A stretch of 64,000 nucleotides of DNA. It comes from Sphingosinicella sp942492965. GTDB taxonomy: Bacteria; Pseudomonadota; Alphaproteobacteria; Sphingomonadales; Sphingomonadaceae. Under the pieces are notes generated by a model. It made no database searches, was not told where the DNA came from, and was given only the letters and a program-made list of their open reading frames with translations. A program made the position numbers and the translations under genes. Location of the stretch: NCBI GenBank assembly GCA_942492965.1, contig OW818656.1, positions 3,534,001-3,598,000 on the forward strand, in the 5' to 3' direction. Positions 32,933 to 41,847 of the stretch are shown in pieces (position 1 is the first letter of the stretch; every line of letters begins with the position of its first letter).

Positions 32933-33799
32933 TCAGGAAAGAGGCGCCAAAACTCTGAACTGGGCGGTGTACGGCGCGAACATGGAGTCCATCATCTCCG
33001 CCACCGGCGCGGACGTGGTGGCCACGGTGCCGCCTTTGACGGGCGGATCAGGGGCATATTCGGCCTGAAGGACGAGGCCTTCCGCATAAGCCCGGCCACG
33101 CAGCATCTCGACCAACGCGATGGCGAAATCGATTCCCGCCGATACGCCAGCACCGGTCAGAATATTGCCGTCGGCCACGACGCGCGCATCGACGGGGATG
33201 GCGCCGTAATCCGCCAGAACTGGCCTGACCGCCCAATGCGATGTCGCCTTCTTTCCGCGCAGCAGACCTGCCCTGGCCAGCACCATAGAGCCAGTGCAGA
33301 CGCTGGTGATGTGCTTTGCACGGGATGCCCTGTCCTTGATCCAGTCGATTGCGCTCGCCTGTTCCATCACGGCGAGCGTGCCCGCGGTGCCGCCGGGTAC
33401 GAACAGGACATCGAGATCGCGCGGCGTATCCGCCATCGTGACGGTCGGCGAAATCGCGAGGCCAAGATCCGAAGCCACCGGCGAAAGATCGCTCCCTGTG
33501 GTGACGAGATGCACCTTCGCGCCGAACATGCACGCGAAGAAATAATGCGGTCCGACAAGGTCCAGCGCGGTGAAGCCGGGATAGAGGAGCATGGCAACCT
33601 GCTCCTGCCCCCACAGGCCCGGCCCCAGGACACGGGTCATCGCCTCCATATGCTCTTCGGTCATGGCCGAATGCTCCGCGCTTGCGGATGGACCTGATCC
33701 ACCCGCCTGCGCAGCCATGGCCTTTTCGATTGCGAGATAAGGGGCGAGCAGCGCTGCCCCGGTCATGCCCTGAAGGAGCATGCGACGATTGGTTGTCAT
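32933..33799 (-). CDS. Exported DJ-1/PfpI-family protein (isonitrile-hydratase-like)
   Basis: The 288-residue protein begins NRRMLLQGMTGAALLAPYLA, a Tat-like leader, then a DJ-1/PfpI domain: VAMLLYPGFTALDLVGPHYF, DVLFVPGGTAGT, and the nucleophile elbow SVCTGSMVLARAGLLRGKKATSHW with the reactive Cys. The ending GAGVSAGIDFAIALVEML matches the ThiJ/GlxA N-domain and isonitrile hydratase group. No AraC DNA-binding domain is attached. Export is unusual, because this family is normally cytosolic. It sits between two TonB receptor genes. Confidence 0.88.
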   Translation of the reverse strand: MTTNRRMLLQGMTGAALLAPYLAIEKAMAAQAGGSGPSASAEHSAMTEEHMEAMTRVLGPGLWGQEQVAMLLYPGFTALDLVGPHYFFACMFGAKVHLVTTGSDLSPVASDLGLAISPTVTMADTPRDLDVLFVPGGTAGTLAVMEQASAIDWIKDRASRAKHITSVCTGSMVLARAGLLRGKKATSHWAVRPVLADYGAIPVDARVVADGNILTGAGVSAGIDFAIALVEMLRGRAYAEGLVLQAEYAPDPPVKGGTVATTSAPVAEMMDSMFAPYTAQFRVLAPLS

Positions 33800-33810
33800 G
33801 ATCGGGCTCC

Positions 33811-35925
33811 TCAGTATTTCACGCCGAAGGTGATGAAGGCAGAGCGGGGTGTTCCCGGCCGGACCACCGACTGATTGAAGTAGAGATAGGGCAGGTAGTA
33901 GAGTTTGTCGGTGATGTTCGTGACCGTCGCACTGACCTGGAACGGGCCTGTCTCATAGCTCGCTTGTGCGTCGAAAACGGCATAGCCGCCGGTCTTGTCA
34001 GTGTTTGGCAGCGTCGTATAAGCGCCCGACGCGGCGGTCATACCAGCGCCGAGACCAAAGCCCTGCAGCGCACCATCGCTGAAGCGATAGCGGACGGCAA
34101 CACGCCCGCTGTGCTTCGGTACACGGGTCAGCCGGGCGCCGACATTCGATGGCGTGATACCGTCATCAGTGACGGTCGCATCCGTGTAGGCGTAGCTGGC
34201 GAGTAGCGAGAAGCGTGAGCTCGGCTCCCAGATCACATCGGCTTCAGCGCCGCGAGACCGTTGTTGCCCGATCTGACGCGTGGTGCCGAACGGATCGGTG
34301 AGCGGCACGTGGTTGCGGGTCTGGTGGAAGGCGGCCAGCGTTCCGGACAGACCGGCTGAAGCGAGCGCGAACTTGAGTCCGCCTTCCCAACTGCGCGAGG
34401 TCTCTGGGGTGTTCGGAACAGAGGTTGGATTGAAGAAGATCGTCTGCCGTGAACCCGTCGCGTATCCAGCGAACAGTGATACGCCATCCACCACATCAAC
34501 AGTTATGCCCACGCGCGGGTCGACCCGGCCGAAGCTGTGCCTCGGGCTGAAAATGCCGTTGAATCCCTCCTTGCTCTGATATCGGCTGTAGCGCAGCCCC
34601 ACCAGAAGGTGGACGCGCTGCGCGATCGTCATCTGGTCCTGTGCGTAAAGTCCGAGAGTCCGATAGGTGTTGACGTATGTGTCGACGGGGAAATCGGTTG
34701 GGCCGAACGCGATGTCGCTGTCCGGATCGGCATAGTCCAGATAGCCGATGGGCATGCCGCCCGCGCCGAAGCCCATCGTGCCATGATAATCGACCATGTC
34801 ATATTGTGCGCCGGCGATCAGAACATGCTCGATGCCGCCGGTGGAAAAGGTGCCGGTGAGGCTGCTGTCATACGTCATCTCGCGGATGGTGACGTTGGGC
34901 ATCCTTGCCGTGTAGATCGGATAAGCGGTGCCGATTGGCGGGAAGAAATCCACGAAGGGCGACATCAGCAGCGTGAAGCTGCCGTTCTCGTTCACCGTAT
35001 TGTTGTAGCTGCGGACCCGCACCTGCGCGGTCAGATTATCCGAAAGGCGGTGTGTGAAGATGCCTGCAAGGGAGACATTCTCGATCGTGGTTTTCGGCGC
35101 GTCTGTCGCGCCCGTGAAGCGGAAAGGATCGATGTCGGAGCGGCCCGTCAGTTCAAAGGGCAGGCCCGAATATTCAAGTTGCTCAATCCGGTTGTAATTT
35201 AGCCGCACCACCAGACTGGTGTCGTCGAAGCCGATGCGCAGCGATGATGCAAGCGTCACACGATTGTTGGTGACAGCGTCGATCGCATCATCCGCGTCGA
35301 CGATCTCGGCGACGATGCGTGCCGCAACATTGCGGCCCAGCGGCTGATTGATCTCCACCGAGGGCTGGATCGTGCTGAAGCTGCCGGTACGGAAAGCTGC
35401 GCTGTAGCTGGGTGTCAGTTCAGGTGTCTGGCTGATCACATTGATGAGGCCGCCGACCGGAGCGCCGGTGCCGCCGCCGAACAATTGTGACGTCGGCCCC
35501 TTGGCGACCTCGATGCGTTCGACTCCGATCAGACTGGATGGGTCATAGGTCGAGGCGTCGCCATATTGCGGCAGGCCATCGACATAGATTTCCGACGAGA
35601 AGCCGCGTACGATCGGCTTGATGAGCACCGCTTCCGACGGCTGCGCCGGTACGACACCGGAAATGTTGCGCAAGGCCTCGGAAAGTGTGGTCAGGTTCTG
35701 TTCGTCGATCAGTGTGCGGGTCAGCACCTGAACCGATTGCGGCGTCTGCTGGATCGGCACCGGGGTACGCAGCGTTGCTGCATCGGTTGCATTGTAGCCG
35801 CGGTCCGTACGCGCGGTGACGATGATTTCGCCCGGTGTCCAGCCAGCCGGCTGGTCGGCTGTCTGGGCCTTTACCGGCGCTGCAGAGGCAAGTGCGGCGC
35901 CGAGCGCGATGATGGATATTCTCAT
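33811..35925 (-). CDS. TonB-dependent siderophore-type receptor
   Basis: From ATG 35925 (GGGGAAATATC upstream) the product is 704 residues with signal peptide MRISIIALGAALASAAPVKA. The plug has TPVPIQQTPQSVQVLTRTLI, IDEQNLTTLSEALRNISGV and VEVAKGPTSQLFGGGTGAPVGGLIN, which are hallmarks of the FhuA/FpvA-type TonB siderophore receptors. The barrel ends PRSAFITFGVKY. It overlaps nothing upstream; the DUF2244 gene precedes it by 31 bases on the same strand. Confidence 0.92.
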   Translation of the reverse strand: MRISIIALGAALASAAPVKAQTADQPAGWTPGEIIVTARTDRGYNATDAATLRTPVPIQQTPQSVQVLTRTLIDEQNLTTLSEALRNISGVVPAQPSEAVLIKPIVRGFSSEIYVDGLPQYGDASTYDPSSLIGVERIEVAKGPTSQLFGGGTGAPVGGLINVISQTPELTPSYSAAFRTGSFSTIQPSVEINQPLGRNVAARIVAEIVDADDAIDAVTNNRVTLASSLRIGFDDTSLVVRLNYNRIEQLEYSGLPFELTGRSDIDPFRFTGATDAPKTTIENVSLAGIFTHRLSDNLTAQVRVRSYNNTVNENGSFTLLMSPFVDFFPPIGTAYPIYTARMPNVTIREMTYDSSLTGTFSTGGIEHVLIAGAQYDMVDYHGTMGFGAGGMPIGYLDYADPDSDIAFGPTDFPVDTYVNTYRTLGLYAQDQMTIAQRVHLLVGLRYSRYQSKEGFNGIFSPRHSFGRVDPRVGITVDVVDGVSLFAGYATGSRQTIFFNPTSVPNTPETSRSWEGGLKFALASAGLSGTLAAFHQTRNHVPLTDPFGTTRQIGQQRSRGAEADVIWEPSSRFSLLASYAYTDATVTDDGITPSNVGARLTRVPKHSGRVAVRYRFSDGALQGFGLGAGMTAASGAYTTLPNTDKTGGYAVFDAQASYETGPFQVSATVTNITDKLYYLPYLYFNQSVVRPGTPRSAFITFGVKY

Positions 35926-35956
35926 GATATTTCCCCTGTTTTGCTTAAAAGGATGA

Positions 35957-36484
35957 TCAGCCCTTGGCGCTTGCGAGCGCTGCGCGGATGCGTGGCTCGA
36001 GAAGACGGCGCTCTTCAGCCGACAAACATCGGCCGATGGCGTGCCGCTCACTCCTGAAAACGAGCCACAGATCGTGGTCGGCTCCGGATCGGCCGGAGGC
36101 TTCGAGCCGGGTCCAGAAGGTGGGCAAGCTGATCCTGCTCCTGCGGCCGCGGTGGTCGGAGCGGATCAGTTCGACGTCATGGCTGCGCACGCACAGCCGC
36201 TCTTCCGGCACCGGCGCACGGTTGAAGAGGTGCAGAGCCACGAACAACGCACCGAGGTCGAGCGCGGCGAAGAGCAAGACTGGCCATGCTCCGATCAGGA
36301 GGAAGCGCACGCCCACGAGCGCGCCAAGTATGGCGCCGCCGATGAGCAAAGTTCGGCCCATTGGCGGGAGCGGCGAGCGCGGCGCGAACATGCGCAGATC
36401 GAGATGTGGCGCAGCGCCTGCTGGCTTGTCGGGGTGGCCGTGTGCGCCGTTCTGGGGCGCGGCGATGCCTGGAGTTGGGGACAT
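35957..36484 (-). CDS. DUF2244 domain-containing membrane protein
   Basis: The 175-residue protein has an N-terminal His/Pro-rich segment, two closely spaced helices (TLLIGGAILGALVGVRFLLI and AWPVLLFAALDLGALFVALH) and a soluble part beginning RVRSHDVEL-like (CVRSHDVELIRSDHRGRR), with FWTRLEASGRSG and LWLVFRSERHAIGRCLS. This fits DUF2244, a family found near cytochrome oxidase and copper-handling genes in alphaproteobacteria. The biochemical role is unknown. Confidence 0.72.
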   Translation of the reverse strand: MSPTPGIAAPQNGAHGHPDKPAGAAPHLDLRMFAPRSPLPPMGRTLLIGGAILGALVGVRFLLIGAWPVLLFAALDLGALFVALHLFNRAPVPEERLCVRSHDVELIRSDHRGRRSRISLPTFWTRLEASGRSGADHDLWLVFRSERHAIGRCLSAEERRLLEPRIRAALASAKG

Positions 36485-36487
36485 GCG

Positions 36488-36655
36488 TCAGTACCCTGCG
36501 GCGGCAGGCAGGCCGCCCATGAGCAGGGGTGCGTCATGAATGATGGCATCCCCGACACGGAAAAGGATGCAGATTGCGATGAGCAGCCAGGCGGAACGGC
36601 GAACCTGCCGTAGCCAGGCGGTGAAGGCGCCCGGCGCCTCCCGATCGATACCCAT
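36488..36655 (-). CDS. Small single-helix membrane protein, unknown
   Basis: About 55 residues from ATG 36655 (frame open to 36709). It contains one hydrophobic segment, RRSAWLLIAICILFRVGDAI, followed by a short loop IIHDAPLLMGGLP. No family was recognised. Its position, four bases before the DUF2244 gene and between metal-uptake genes, supports a real gene in the operon. Confidence 0.5.
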   Translation of the reverse strand: MGIDREAPGAFTAWLRQVRRSAWLLIAICILFRVGDAIIHDAPLLMGGLPAAAGY

Positions 36656-36763
36656 GAAAGACGGACCTCGTGCAAAGCCGGGGCAAATGTCCCGGCGCGA
36701 CGCAGGCATCAGCGCCTGCTGTCAGCAGCGAACGAGATCGATCTTGTCCGCCGCGCGCGCTTT

Positions 36764-37153
36764 TCAGGCGTGCGCGGGCGGTCCGTGTGCGGGGGGCGGG
36801 GGCGCCGCGAGGCGATGCACCGTGAGATCGGCGATCGCGCGGCTCTGAAAAGCGGGCGAAGCCAGGTAGGGCTTCGGGGACAGCGGCGGTGCGGCGGTCA
36901 GCAGGCTGCCGACGGACGTGGCGAACGCACAGCCGTCATCGGTGGGCTGCGGATGCTTGCTGCCATCGTCATCGTCGAAGGGTACGAAGGCCTCGATGGC
37001 CCCATTACCGGTACAAAGCGTCATGACGATGCCGTCCGAAGAGACGGTCGGCATGTAGCCGGTGGGTATGATTGACCGGACCAACAGCGCGCAGAACGCC
37101 AGAAGCGCGAAGAGCTCCCAGCCAAGCTGCGTCCTGTCGATCCGAATCCGCAT
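36764..37153 (-). CDS. DUF2946-like small exported protein
   Basis: The 129-residue protein has an N-terminal helix (WELFALLAFCALLVRSIIPT) followed by GYMPTVSSDGIVMTLCTGNG, an acidic stretch (FDDDDGSKHP) and a Cys (DDGCAFATS). The GYMP start and the single cysteines fit the DUF2946 family, which is repeatedly found in copper and iron uptake operons. A Pro/His-rich tail (PPPPAHGPPAHA) may bind metal. It is the first gene of the ten-gene minus-strand metal block. Confidence 0.68.
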   Translation of the reverse strand: MRIRIDRTQLGWELFALLAFCALLVRSIIPTGYMPTVSSDGIVMTLCTGNGAIEAFVPFDDDDGSKHPQPTDDGCAFATSVGSLLTAAPPLSPKPYLASPAFQSRAIADLTVHRLAAPPPPAHGPPAHA

Positions 37154-37256
37154 ATTCGCCCTCTAGGCGTAAGCGCCGATGATGTCAGCAGGATTCAGGC
37201 AAGCAAAATGTCGCAGCAAACCGTCAGCGGTGACCGCGGCGGCCTGGAAGGTCCAT

Positions 37257-37655
37257 CTACGAAATGGGGATGAACAACTCCGACGCGATCGCCCACGGTC
37301 CGTTCTTGCACGTCCACCGCGCAAGGTAGGGACCGCTGCGCTCGCGCTCGGCCGCCTCGGGCTGCCAAAGCGACCTCCAACTCCCCAATTCAGCTGCAAC
37401 CTGACCATCGGTGTCGATTTCGATGCGTTCCGGTATGCGGACGAACGCGATGAACTGCTCATCCTCGAAAGCGCGCGCGAAGGCATCACGCATTGCAGTA
37501 CGGTTCGGGACCAGAGTCCCGCTGCTGGCGATCACCTGCGCGTCTAGCGCCATTTCCGCGACGGACGCATCAGGGTCGTGGCATGCGATGGCTGAATTGG
37601 AACGCGCGCGGGCTGCGCGGATGTCGCGCTCGGCGGCGCCATGCGCGTTCGTCAT
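37257..37655 (-). CDS. NTF2-like/DUF4440-type protein
   Basis: The start ATG 37655 overlaps the RidA stop (ATGA) and gives 132 residues. The sequence fits the NTF2-like fold of the SnoaL/DUF4440 kind: ARSNSAIACHDPDASVAEMA, TLVPNRTAMRDAFARAFED, EIDTDGQVAAELGSWRSLW, and RWTCKNGPWAIASELF at the end. No specific catalytic pair can be named. It is the third gene of a dipeptidase-RidA-NTF2 operon. Confidence 0.72.
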   Translation of the reverse strand: MTNAHGAAERDIRAARARSNSAIACHDPDASVAEMALDAQVIASSGTLVPNRTAMRDAFARAFEDEQFIAFVRIPERIEIDTDGQVAAELGSWRSLWQPEAAERERSGPYLARWTCKNGPWAIASELFIPIS

Positions 37656-38053
37656 GAGGCATCCGGCATATAGGCCCAGCATTCCACCTCCGTCAGTGCG
37701 CCTCCGACAAGTTTGCTGGCGCCGAAGGCGCTGCGGGCGGGCAGGCGGTCTGGGGCGAAGTATTCCAAGTAAACGGCGTTGAAATCACGCCACTGATCCA
37801 TGTCGGCGAGCATTACCGTGCACTTGAAGATCGCGTCCATGCCGAGGCTGAAGGCGGCGAGTTCGGTCTTGATGTTCTCCATCGTTTGCCGCGTCTGGCC
37901 GGCGAGATCATCGGCCTTGGTCCCGTCGGGGCGATTGCCGATCTGACCGGACAGGTAGAGGACGTTCTCCACACGCACGGCGCGCGAAAACGGCGATCCG
38001 GGCCGTCCGCCGGGGAAATATTCGATCGGCGGCCGTGTATCAGGTTTGTTCAT
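37652..38053 (-). CDS. RidA-family protein (second copy)
   Basis: The 133-residue protein has RID-family features: RAVRVENVLYLSGQIGNRPD, TMENIKTELAAFSLGMDAIF, KCTVMLADMDQWRDFNAVYL and the end RLPARSAFGASKLVGGALTEV with the conserved Arg. It overlaps both neighbours by four bases. With an aminotransferase divergently encoded next door, removal of reactive imines or enamines from PLP chemistry is a sensible role. It differs clearly from the 116-residue copy at 4.9 kb. Confidence 0.88.
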   Translation of the reverse strand: MNKPDTRPPIEYFPGGRPGSPFSRAVRVENVLYLSGQIGNRPDGTKADDLAGQTRQTMENIKTELAAFSLGMDAIFKCTVMLADMDQWRDFNAVYLEYFAPDRLPARSAFGASKLVGGALTEVECWAYMPDAS

Positions 38054-39111
38054 GCCAATATCCTCATCACATTGCCGCCCATGACGCGGGCGGTTTCCAT
38101 CTCGGTGAGTCCACGCGCAAGCAGCGTACCAGCCAGTGCCGGCCAGTCGCGATAGCTCGGCAGGACGCTGCGGTAGGTGAAATCCATGTCGGTTCCGATC
38201 GCGACATGATCGATGCCGAGCTGATCGATCATCCGGAAGATCGTATCGACGAAATCTTCGAAGCTCGCCTGCGCGAAGCCGGCCGGGACGCAGCCGACGA
38301 CACCGCCGGTTCCGGTGACGCGCCGCGCATGGTCGAGGGAGATCAGCCGCGGATGGCCGCTGGCGGCCGGCGCGACGTTGGAATGGGATAGCAGCATCGG
38401 GCGGGCAGCGATCGCGGTCGCCTGTTCGACCGTATCGGGACTGGCGTGCGAAAGATCGACGAGCACGCCCGCTGCCTCCATCGCGCGGATCGTGTCCCGG
38501 CCGAGCGGCGTCAGCCCGCCATGGGTGGGCGCTTCGGTCTGCGTGTCGCCGATCTGGTTGGTGCGATAATGGATGATGGTGATCGATCGCACGCCCTGGG
38601 CGGCCGCCTCTGCGATGCGGTCGAGACGGTCTTCGACGAAGTCGCCGCCTTCGACGGAGAGCAATCCGGCGAGTTGACCCTCGCCATGCGCCGCAGCGAT
38701 TTCGCTACCCGTGCGGGCGAGGCGCAGCCCCTCGCGACGAAAGACGCGACCGGCGGCGCGGATCTGGCGCTGATGATCGGCAAGCGCCTCGCCCGGTGTG
38801 AAGGTGCGCCCGGCGCCGAGCCCGCGATCCGTCCGTTCCAGCACAGGAAGGTCGGCAACGGTCGCGAAGACCGCCGCGCTCAGTCTGGCGGAACGCATGT
38901 CCGCCACCGCGCGGGCGGCATCGGGTTTTGGATAAGAGGCGACAAACGGCGTCTCTGGCGCACCCGACATGAAGAAGCGGCCGGGATGCGCATGCAGGTC
39001 GACGGTCGGGTGACGTTCAAGAAAGGCCAGCCCGGCAGCCTGTCGCCGGGGATCGATGCCCGGAGCGGGCGGGGGCGGGCCGGCGGCCTGCGGAAGGCAG
39101 ATCAAACACAT
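38050..39111 (-). CDS. Membrane dipeptidase, peptidase family M19
   Basis: The 353-residue protein shows the renal-dipeptidase metal ligands: HPTVDLHAHPGRFF (HxH in place of HxD), the bridging Glu in LLSVEGGDF, His in LLSHSNVAPAASGHPR and Asp in IGTDMDFTYR. LVDLSHASPDTVEQ is also typical. M19 enzymes cleave dipeptides, including those with D-residues or beta-lactams, and some open lactams. No signal peptide is visible despite the family name. It begins the minus-strand operon controlled from the divergent promoter at 39.2 kb. Confidence 0.88.
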   Translation of the reverse strand: MCLICLPQAAGPPPPAPGIDPRRQAAGLAFLERHPTVDLHAHPGRFFMSGAPETPFVASYPKPDAARAVADMRSARLSAAVFATVADLPVLERTDRGLGAGRTFTPGEALADHQRQIRAAGRVFRREGLRLARTGSEIAAAHGEGQLAGLLSVEGGDFVEDRLDRIAEAAAQGVRSITIIHYRTNQIGDTQTEAPTHGGLTPLGRDTIRAMEAAGVLVDLSHASPDTVEQATAIAARPMLLSHSNVAPAASGHPRLISLDHARRVTGTGGVVGCVPAGFAQASFEDFVDTIFRMIDQLGIDHVAIGTDMDFTYRSVLPSYRDWPALAGTLLARGLTEMETARVMGGNVMRILA

Positions 39112-39180
39112 GAACCGGGTCTCATTCGGGTGATCGAACCTTAGCCGTGGCGCTCAGCAGAACGAAGCGGAAATCTATCT

Positions 39181-39207
39181 TGTATCGTAATTCGATACAC
39201 AGTATCG
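39181..39207. promoter_or_regulatory. Palindromic operator, type A
   Basis: TGTATCGTAATTCGATACA (39181-39199) is a perfect palindrome with seven-base arms, followed two bases later by a third half-site GTATCG (39202-39207). It lies in the 121-base divergent promoter between the dipeptidase and aminotransferase genes. A 16-of-19 match, with a third half-site at the same offset, lies at 50167-50193. Confidence 0.65.
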
Positions 39208-39232
39208 CAATATGAAGCAACTGGAGAGATAG

Positions 39233-40426
39233 ATGTTCGCAGAACTCGCTGAGCCGCCGCTGGATCCGATTCTGGGCCTGGCCCAATTGCTTGCGGGGGA
39301 CACGAGCCCCGACAAGGTGGATCTGGGCATCGGCATCTACCATGACGCTACGGGCCGGGCGCCGGTGCTGGACTGTGTCAAGAGCGCGGAACGCTGGCTC
39401 GTCGAGACGCAGCCGAGCAAGCGCTATCTCTCGTCCTCGGGCAACGCCGACTATAATGCCGCCACCCGCGCGCTGCTGTTCGGCGAAGGCAGCGACGGTT
39501 TCGCGCGCAGCAGAGCTATACAGACGCCGGGCGGGACGGGCGCGGTGCGGCTCGCGTCCGATCTGCTCCGCAAGCTGAGCCCGGGCGGGCGCGTCTTCAT
39601 CCCCGGCCCGACCTGGCCCAACCATCCCGCCATCCTGAAGGCGACGGGGCACGACCTCGTCGTCTATCCGTATTACGACACCGAAACCGGCAAGGTCCGT
39701 TTCGACGAGATGATGGCGACGCTCGCCACGATGGGTGCGAAGGATGCGCTGCTTCTGCACGGGTGTTGCCATAATCCGACGGGCGCCGATCTCGATCTGG
39801 CGCAGTGGGGCGCGGTTGCCGACCTCGTTTCGAAGGCGGGAGCCGCGGTGCTGGTCGATCTTGCCTATCTTGGGCTGGGCGACGGGCTGACGGAGGATGC
39901 GGCCGGCATCCGGCTGCTCGCGGAGCGGCTCCCCGAATTCATTGTGGCGACCTCCTGTTCGAAGAATTTCGCGCTTTATCGCGAACGCGTCGGGGCGCTG
40001 ACCGTGGTGGGGGCGAGCGAGAAGGATGCGGTGCTCGCGCATGCCCATGCGCTGCCGCTCGCGCGCACGAACTGGTCGATGCCGCCCGATCACGGTGCGG
40101 CGATCGTCGCGCATATCCTCGGTGATACGGACCTGCGCAAGGGCTGGGAAGCAGAGCTGGCGACGATGCGGGAGCGCCTCAACACGATCCGCGCCCGGCT
40201 GGCCGCGCGGCTCGCCGGGCATGGCGCGCGCGACTATGGTTTCATAGCGCGGCAGCGCGGCATGTTCACGATGCTCGGCATTTCGCCCGAGGGCGTGGAA
40301 GCGCTGCGGCGGGATCATCATGTCCATCTCACCAGCAGCGGCCGGGTCAATGTCGCGGGGCTGAACGAGAGCAATGTCGATCGCGTCGCCGATGCCATCG
40401 CAGCGGTGAGCAGTGCGGGGCTATGA
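39233..40426 (+). CDS. Aromatic/aspartate-type aminotransferase (class I, TyrB/AspC-like)
   Basis: The 397-residue protein has the fold-type I signature of aspartate and aromatic aminotransferases: PGGTGAVRLASDLLRK, LHGCCHNPTGADLDLAQW, VLVDLAYLGLG and the PLP lysine in SCSKNFALYRERVG. GGAGAG precedes ATG 39233. Such enzymes move the amino group from Phe, Tyr, Trp or Asp to 2-oxoglutarate. The divergent dipeptidase/RidA genes and the downstream Rieske operon suggest a role in catabolism of an aromatic amino compound. Confidence 0.92.
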   Translation: MFAELAEPPLDPILGLAQLLAGDTSPDKVDLGIGIYHDATGRAPVLDCVKSAERWLVETQPSKRYLSSSGNADYNAATRALLFGEGSDGFARSRAIQTPGGTGAVRLASDLLRKLSPGGRVFIPGPTWPNHPAILKATGHDLVVYPYYDTETGKVRFDEMMATLATMGAKDALLLHGCCHNPTGADLDLAQWGAVADLVSKAGAAVLVDLAYLGLGDGLTEDAAGIRLLAERLPEFIVATSCSKNFALYRERVGALTVVGASEKDAVLAHAHALPLARTNWSMPPDHGAAIVAHILGDTDLRKGWEAELATMRERLNTIRARLAARLAGHGARDYGFIARQRGMFTMLGISPEGVEALRRDHHVHLTSSGRVNVAGLNESNVDRVADAIAAVSSAGL

Positions 40427-40441
40427 TCCGCGATCGCCGGT

Positions 40442-40481
40442 TTTGTCGCACCATACGCAACTCATGGCCTTCAATGTTGCG
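40442..40481. promoter_or_regulatory. Operator, type B, upstream of the Rieske operon
   Basis: CGCAAC (40456-40461), a 14-base spacer and GTTGCG (40476-40481) form a perfect inverted repeat. The 21 bases 40442-40462 match 62568-62588 at 18 positions, and the spacer length is the same there. The site lies 53 bases before the Rieske oxygenase start. Confidence 0.65.
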
Positions 40482-40533
40482 AACAGCGATTCAATCTCGC
40501 TAGCTCGGCCGGTACACGAACAGAGAGGTTGAA

Positions 40534-41817
40534 GTGGGTCCCGAACAGAATCGACGTTTGACGCAGGTCGGACCGGGTACGCCGATGGGCGAGCTTCTGC
40601 GTCGTTACTGGCATCCATTCGCGGCGATCTCGGAGGTCGATGAAGCGGGGATCAAGCCGGTACGGCTGCTGGGCGAGAACCTCGTGGCGTTCAGGGCGAA
40701 GAACGGCACGTATGGATTGATCGACCGCCAGTGCCCGCATCGCCGTGCCGACATGCTGTACGGCATCATCGAGGATGAAGGCGTCCGGTGCAGCTATCAT
40801 GGCTGGTGTTTCGCCGCGTCCGGCCAGTGCCTTGAGCAGCCTTTCGAAGACATCGCCAATCCCGGCGCGCGCTTTCGCGACAAGATTCAGACCAAGGCTT
40901 ATCCGGTCGAGGCGAAAGCCGGGATGCTGTGGGCTTATCTCGGGCCGCAGCCTGCGCCGCTCGTTCCGAACTGGGAGCCGTTCACGTGGCAGAACGGGTT
41001 CCAGCAGATCGTGTTCGCGGACATTCCGTGCAACTGGTTCCAGTGTCAGGAGAACAGCTGCGATCCCGTGCATTTCGAGTGGATGCATCGCAACTGGTCG
41101 TCCGTGCTGGGCGGTGACGGCAGTTATGGCCCGACCCATCTCGAGCTGATGTTCGAAGAGTTCGAGTTCGGGCACATCTACAAGCGCGTGCGCGAGGATA
41201 CCGACAAGGAGAATCCGCACTGGACGATCGGCGCGACCGCGCTGTGGCCCAATGCCTTTTTCCTTGGCGATCACATCGAATGGCGCGTGCCGGTGGACGA
41301 TGAAAACACGCTTTCGATCACCTGGATGTTCCACCGCGTTCCGAGCAATCGCGAGCCGTTCGTGCAGAAGCGCATTCCCTGGTGGAAAGGCCCGACGAAG
41401 GATGCGTCGGGCAAGTGGATCACGAGCCATGTGATGAACCAGGACATCGTTGCGTGGGTCGGTCAGGGCACGATCGCCGACAGGACGCAGGAGCATCTGG
41501 GTCGCAGCGATCTCGGCATCGTGATGATACGCCGGGCGTTTGAAAAGGCGATGAAGATCGTTGAATCGGGTGAGGGTGACCCCATGGGCCTGATCCGCGA
41601 TCCCCAGCGCAACACGTGCATCGAGATGCCGATCAAGCATCGCGAGCTGTTCACCACGTCGATGACGCTGGAGGAGAGCCGGCGGCTGGGCGATTCCATC
41701 CAGTATCGGCTCAACCGGCCCGATTATCAGCACCAGGTCGGCCAGCCCGACGAGGTGAAACGCGAATACCAGATCGCGATGGGGATGATCTCCGAGGACG
41801 CGACCGAAACCATCTGA
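40534..41817 (+). CDS. Rieske non-heme iron oxygenase, large subunit
   Basis: The 427-residue protein starts at GTG 40534 with GAGAGG upstream. The [2Fe-2S] Rieske site is CPHRRADMLYG...CSYHGW (Cys67, His69, Cys86, His89). The mononuclear iron site is ENSCDPVHFEWMH (Asp177, His180, His185). The opening PGTPMGELLRRYWHPFA is that of phthalate 4,5-dioxygenase-like single-component oxygenases (alpha-only). No ferredoxin or reductase gene is in the window, so electrons must come from a protein encoded elsewhere. Aromatic ring hydroxylation or O/N-demethylation are both possible. It heads an operon with FAH-family, decarboxylase-like, ALDH, MFS and IclR genes. Confidence 0.93.
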   Translation: MGPEQNRRLTQVGPGTPMGELLRRYWHPFAAISEVDEAGIKPVRLLGENLVAFRAKNGTYGLIDRQCPHRRADMLYGIIEDEGVRCSYHGWCFAASGQCLEQPFEDIANPGARFRDKIQTKAYPVEAKAGMLWAYLGPQPAPLVPNWEPFTWQNGFQQIVFADIPCNWFQCQENSCDPVHFEWMHRNWSSVLGGDGSYGPTHLELMFEEFEFGHIYKRVREDTDKENPHWTIGATALWPNAFFLGDHIEWRVPVDDENTLSITWMFHRVPSNREPFVQKRIPWWKGPTKDASGKWITSHVMNQDIVAWVGQGTIADRTQEHLGRSDLGIVMIRRAFEKAMKIVESGEGDPMGLIRDPQRNTCIEMPIKHRELFTTSMTLEESRRLGDSIQYRLNRPDYQHQVGQPDEVKREYQIAMGMISEDATETI

Positions 41818-41847
41818 ACCAGAAAGATCTTGAGGGAGTTTACGGGC

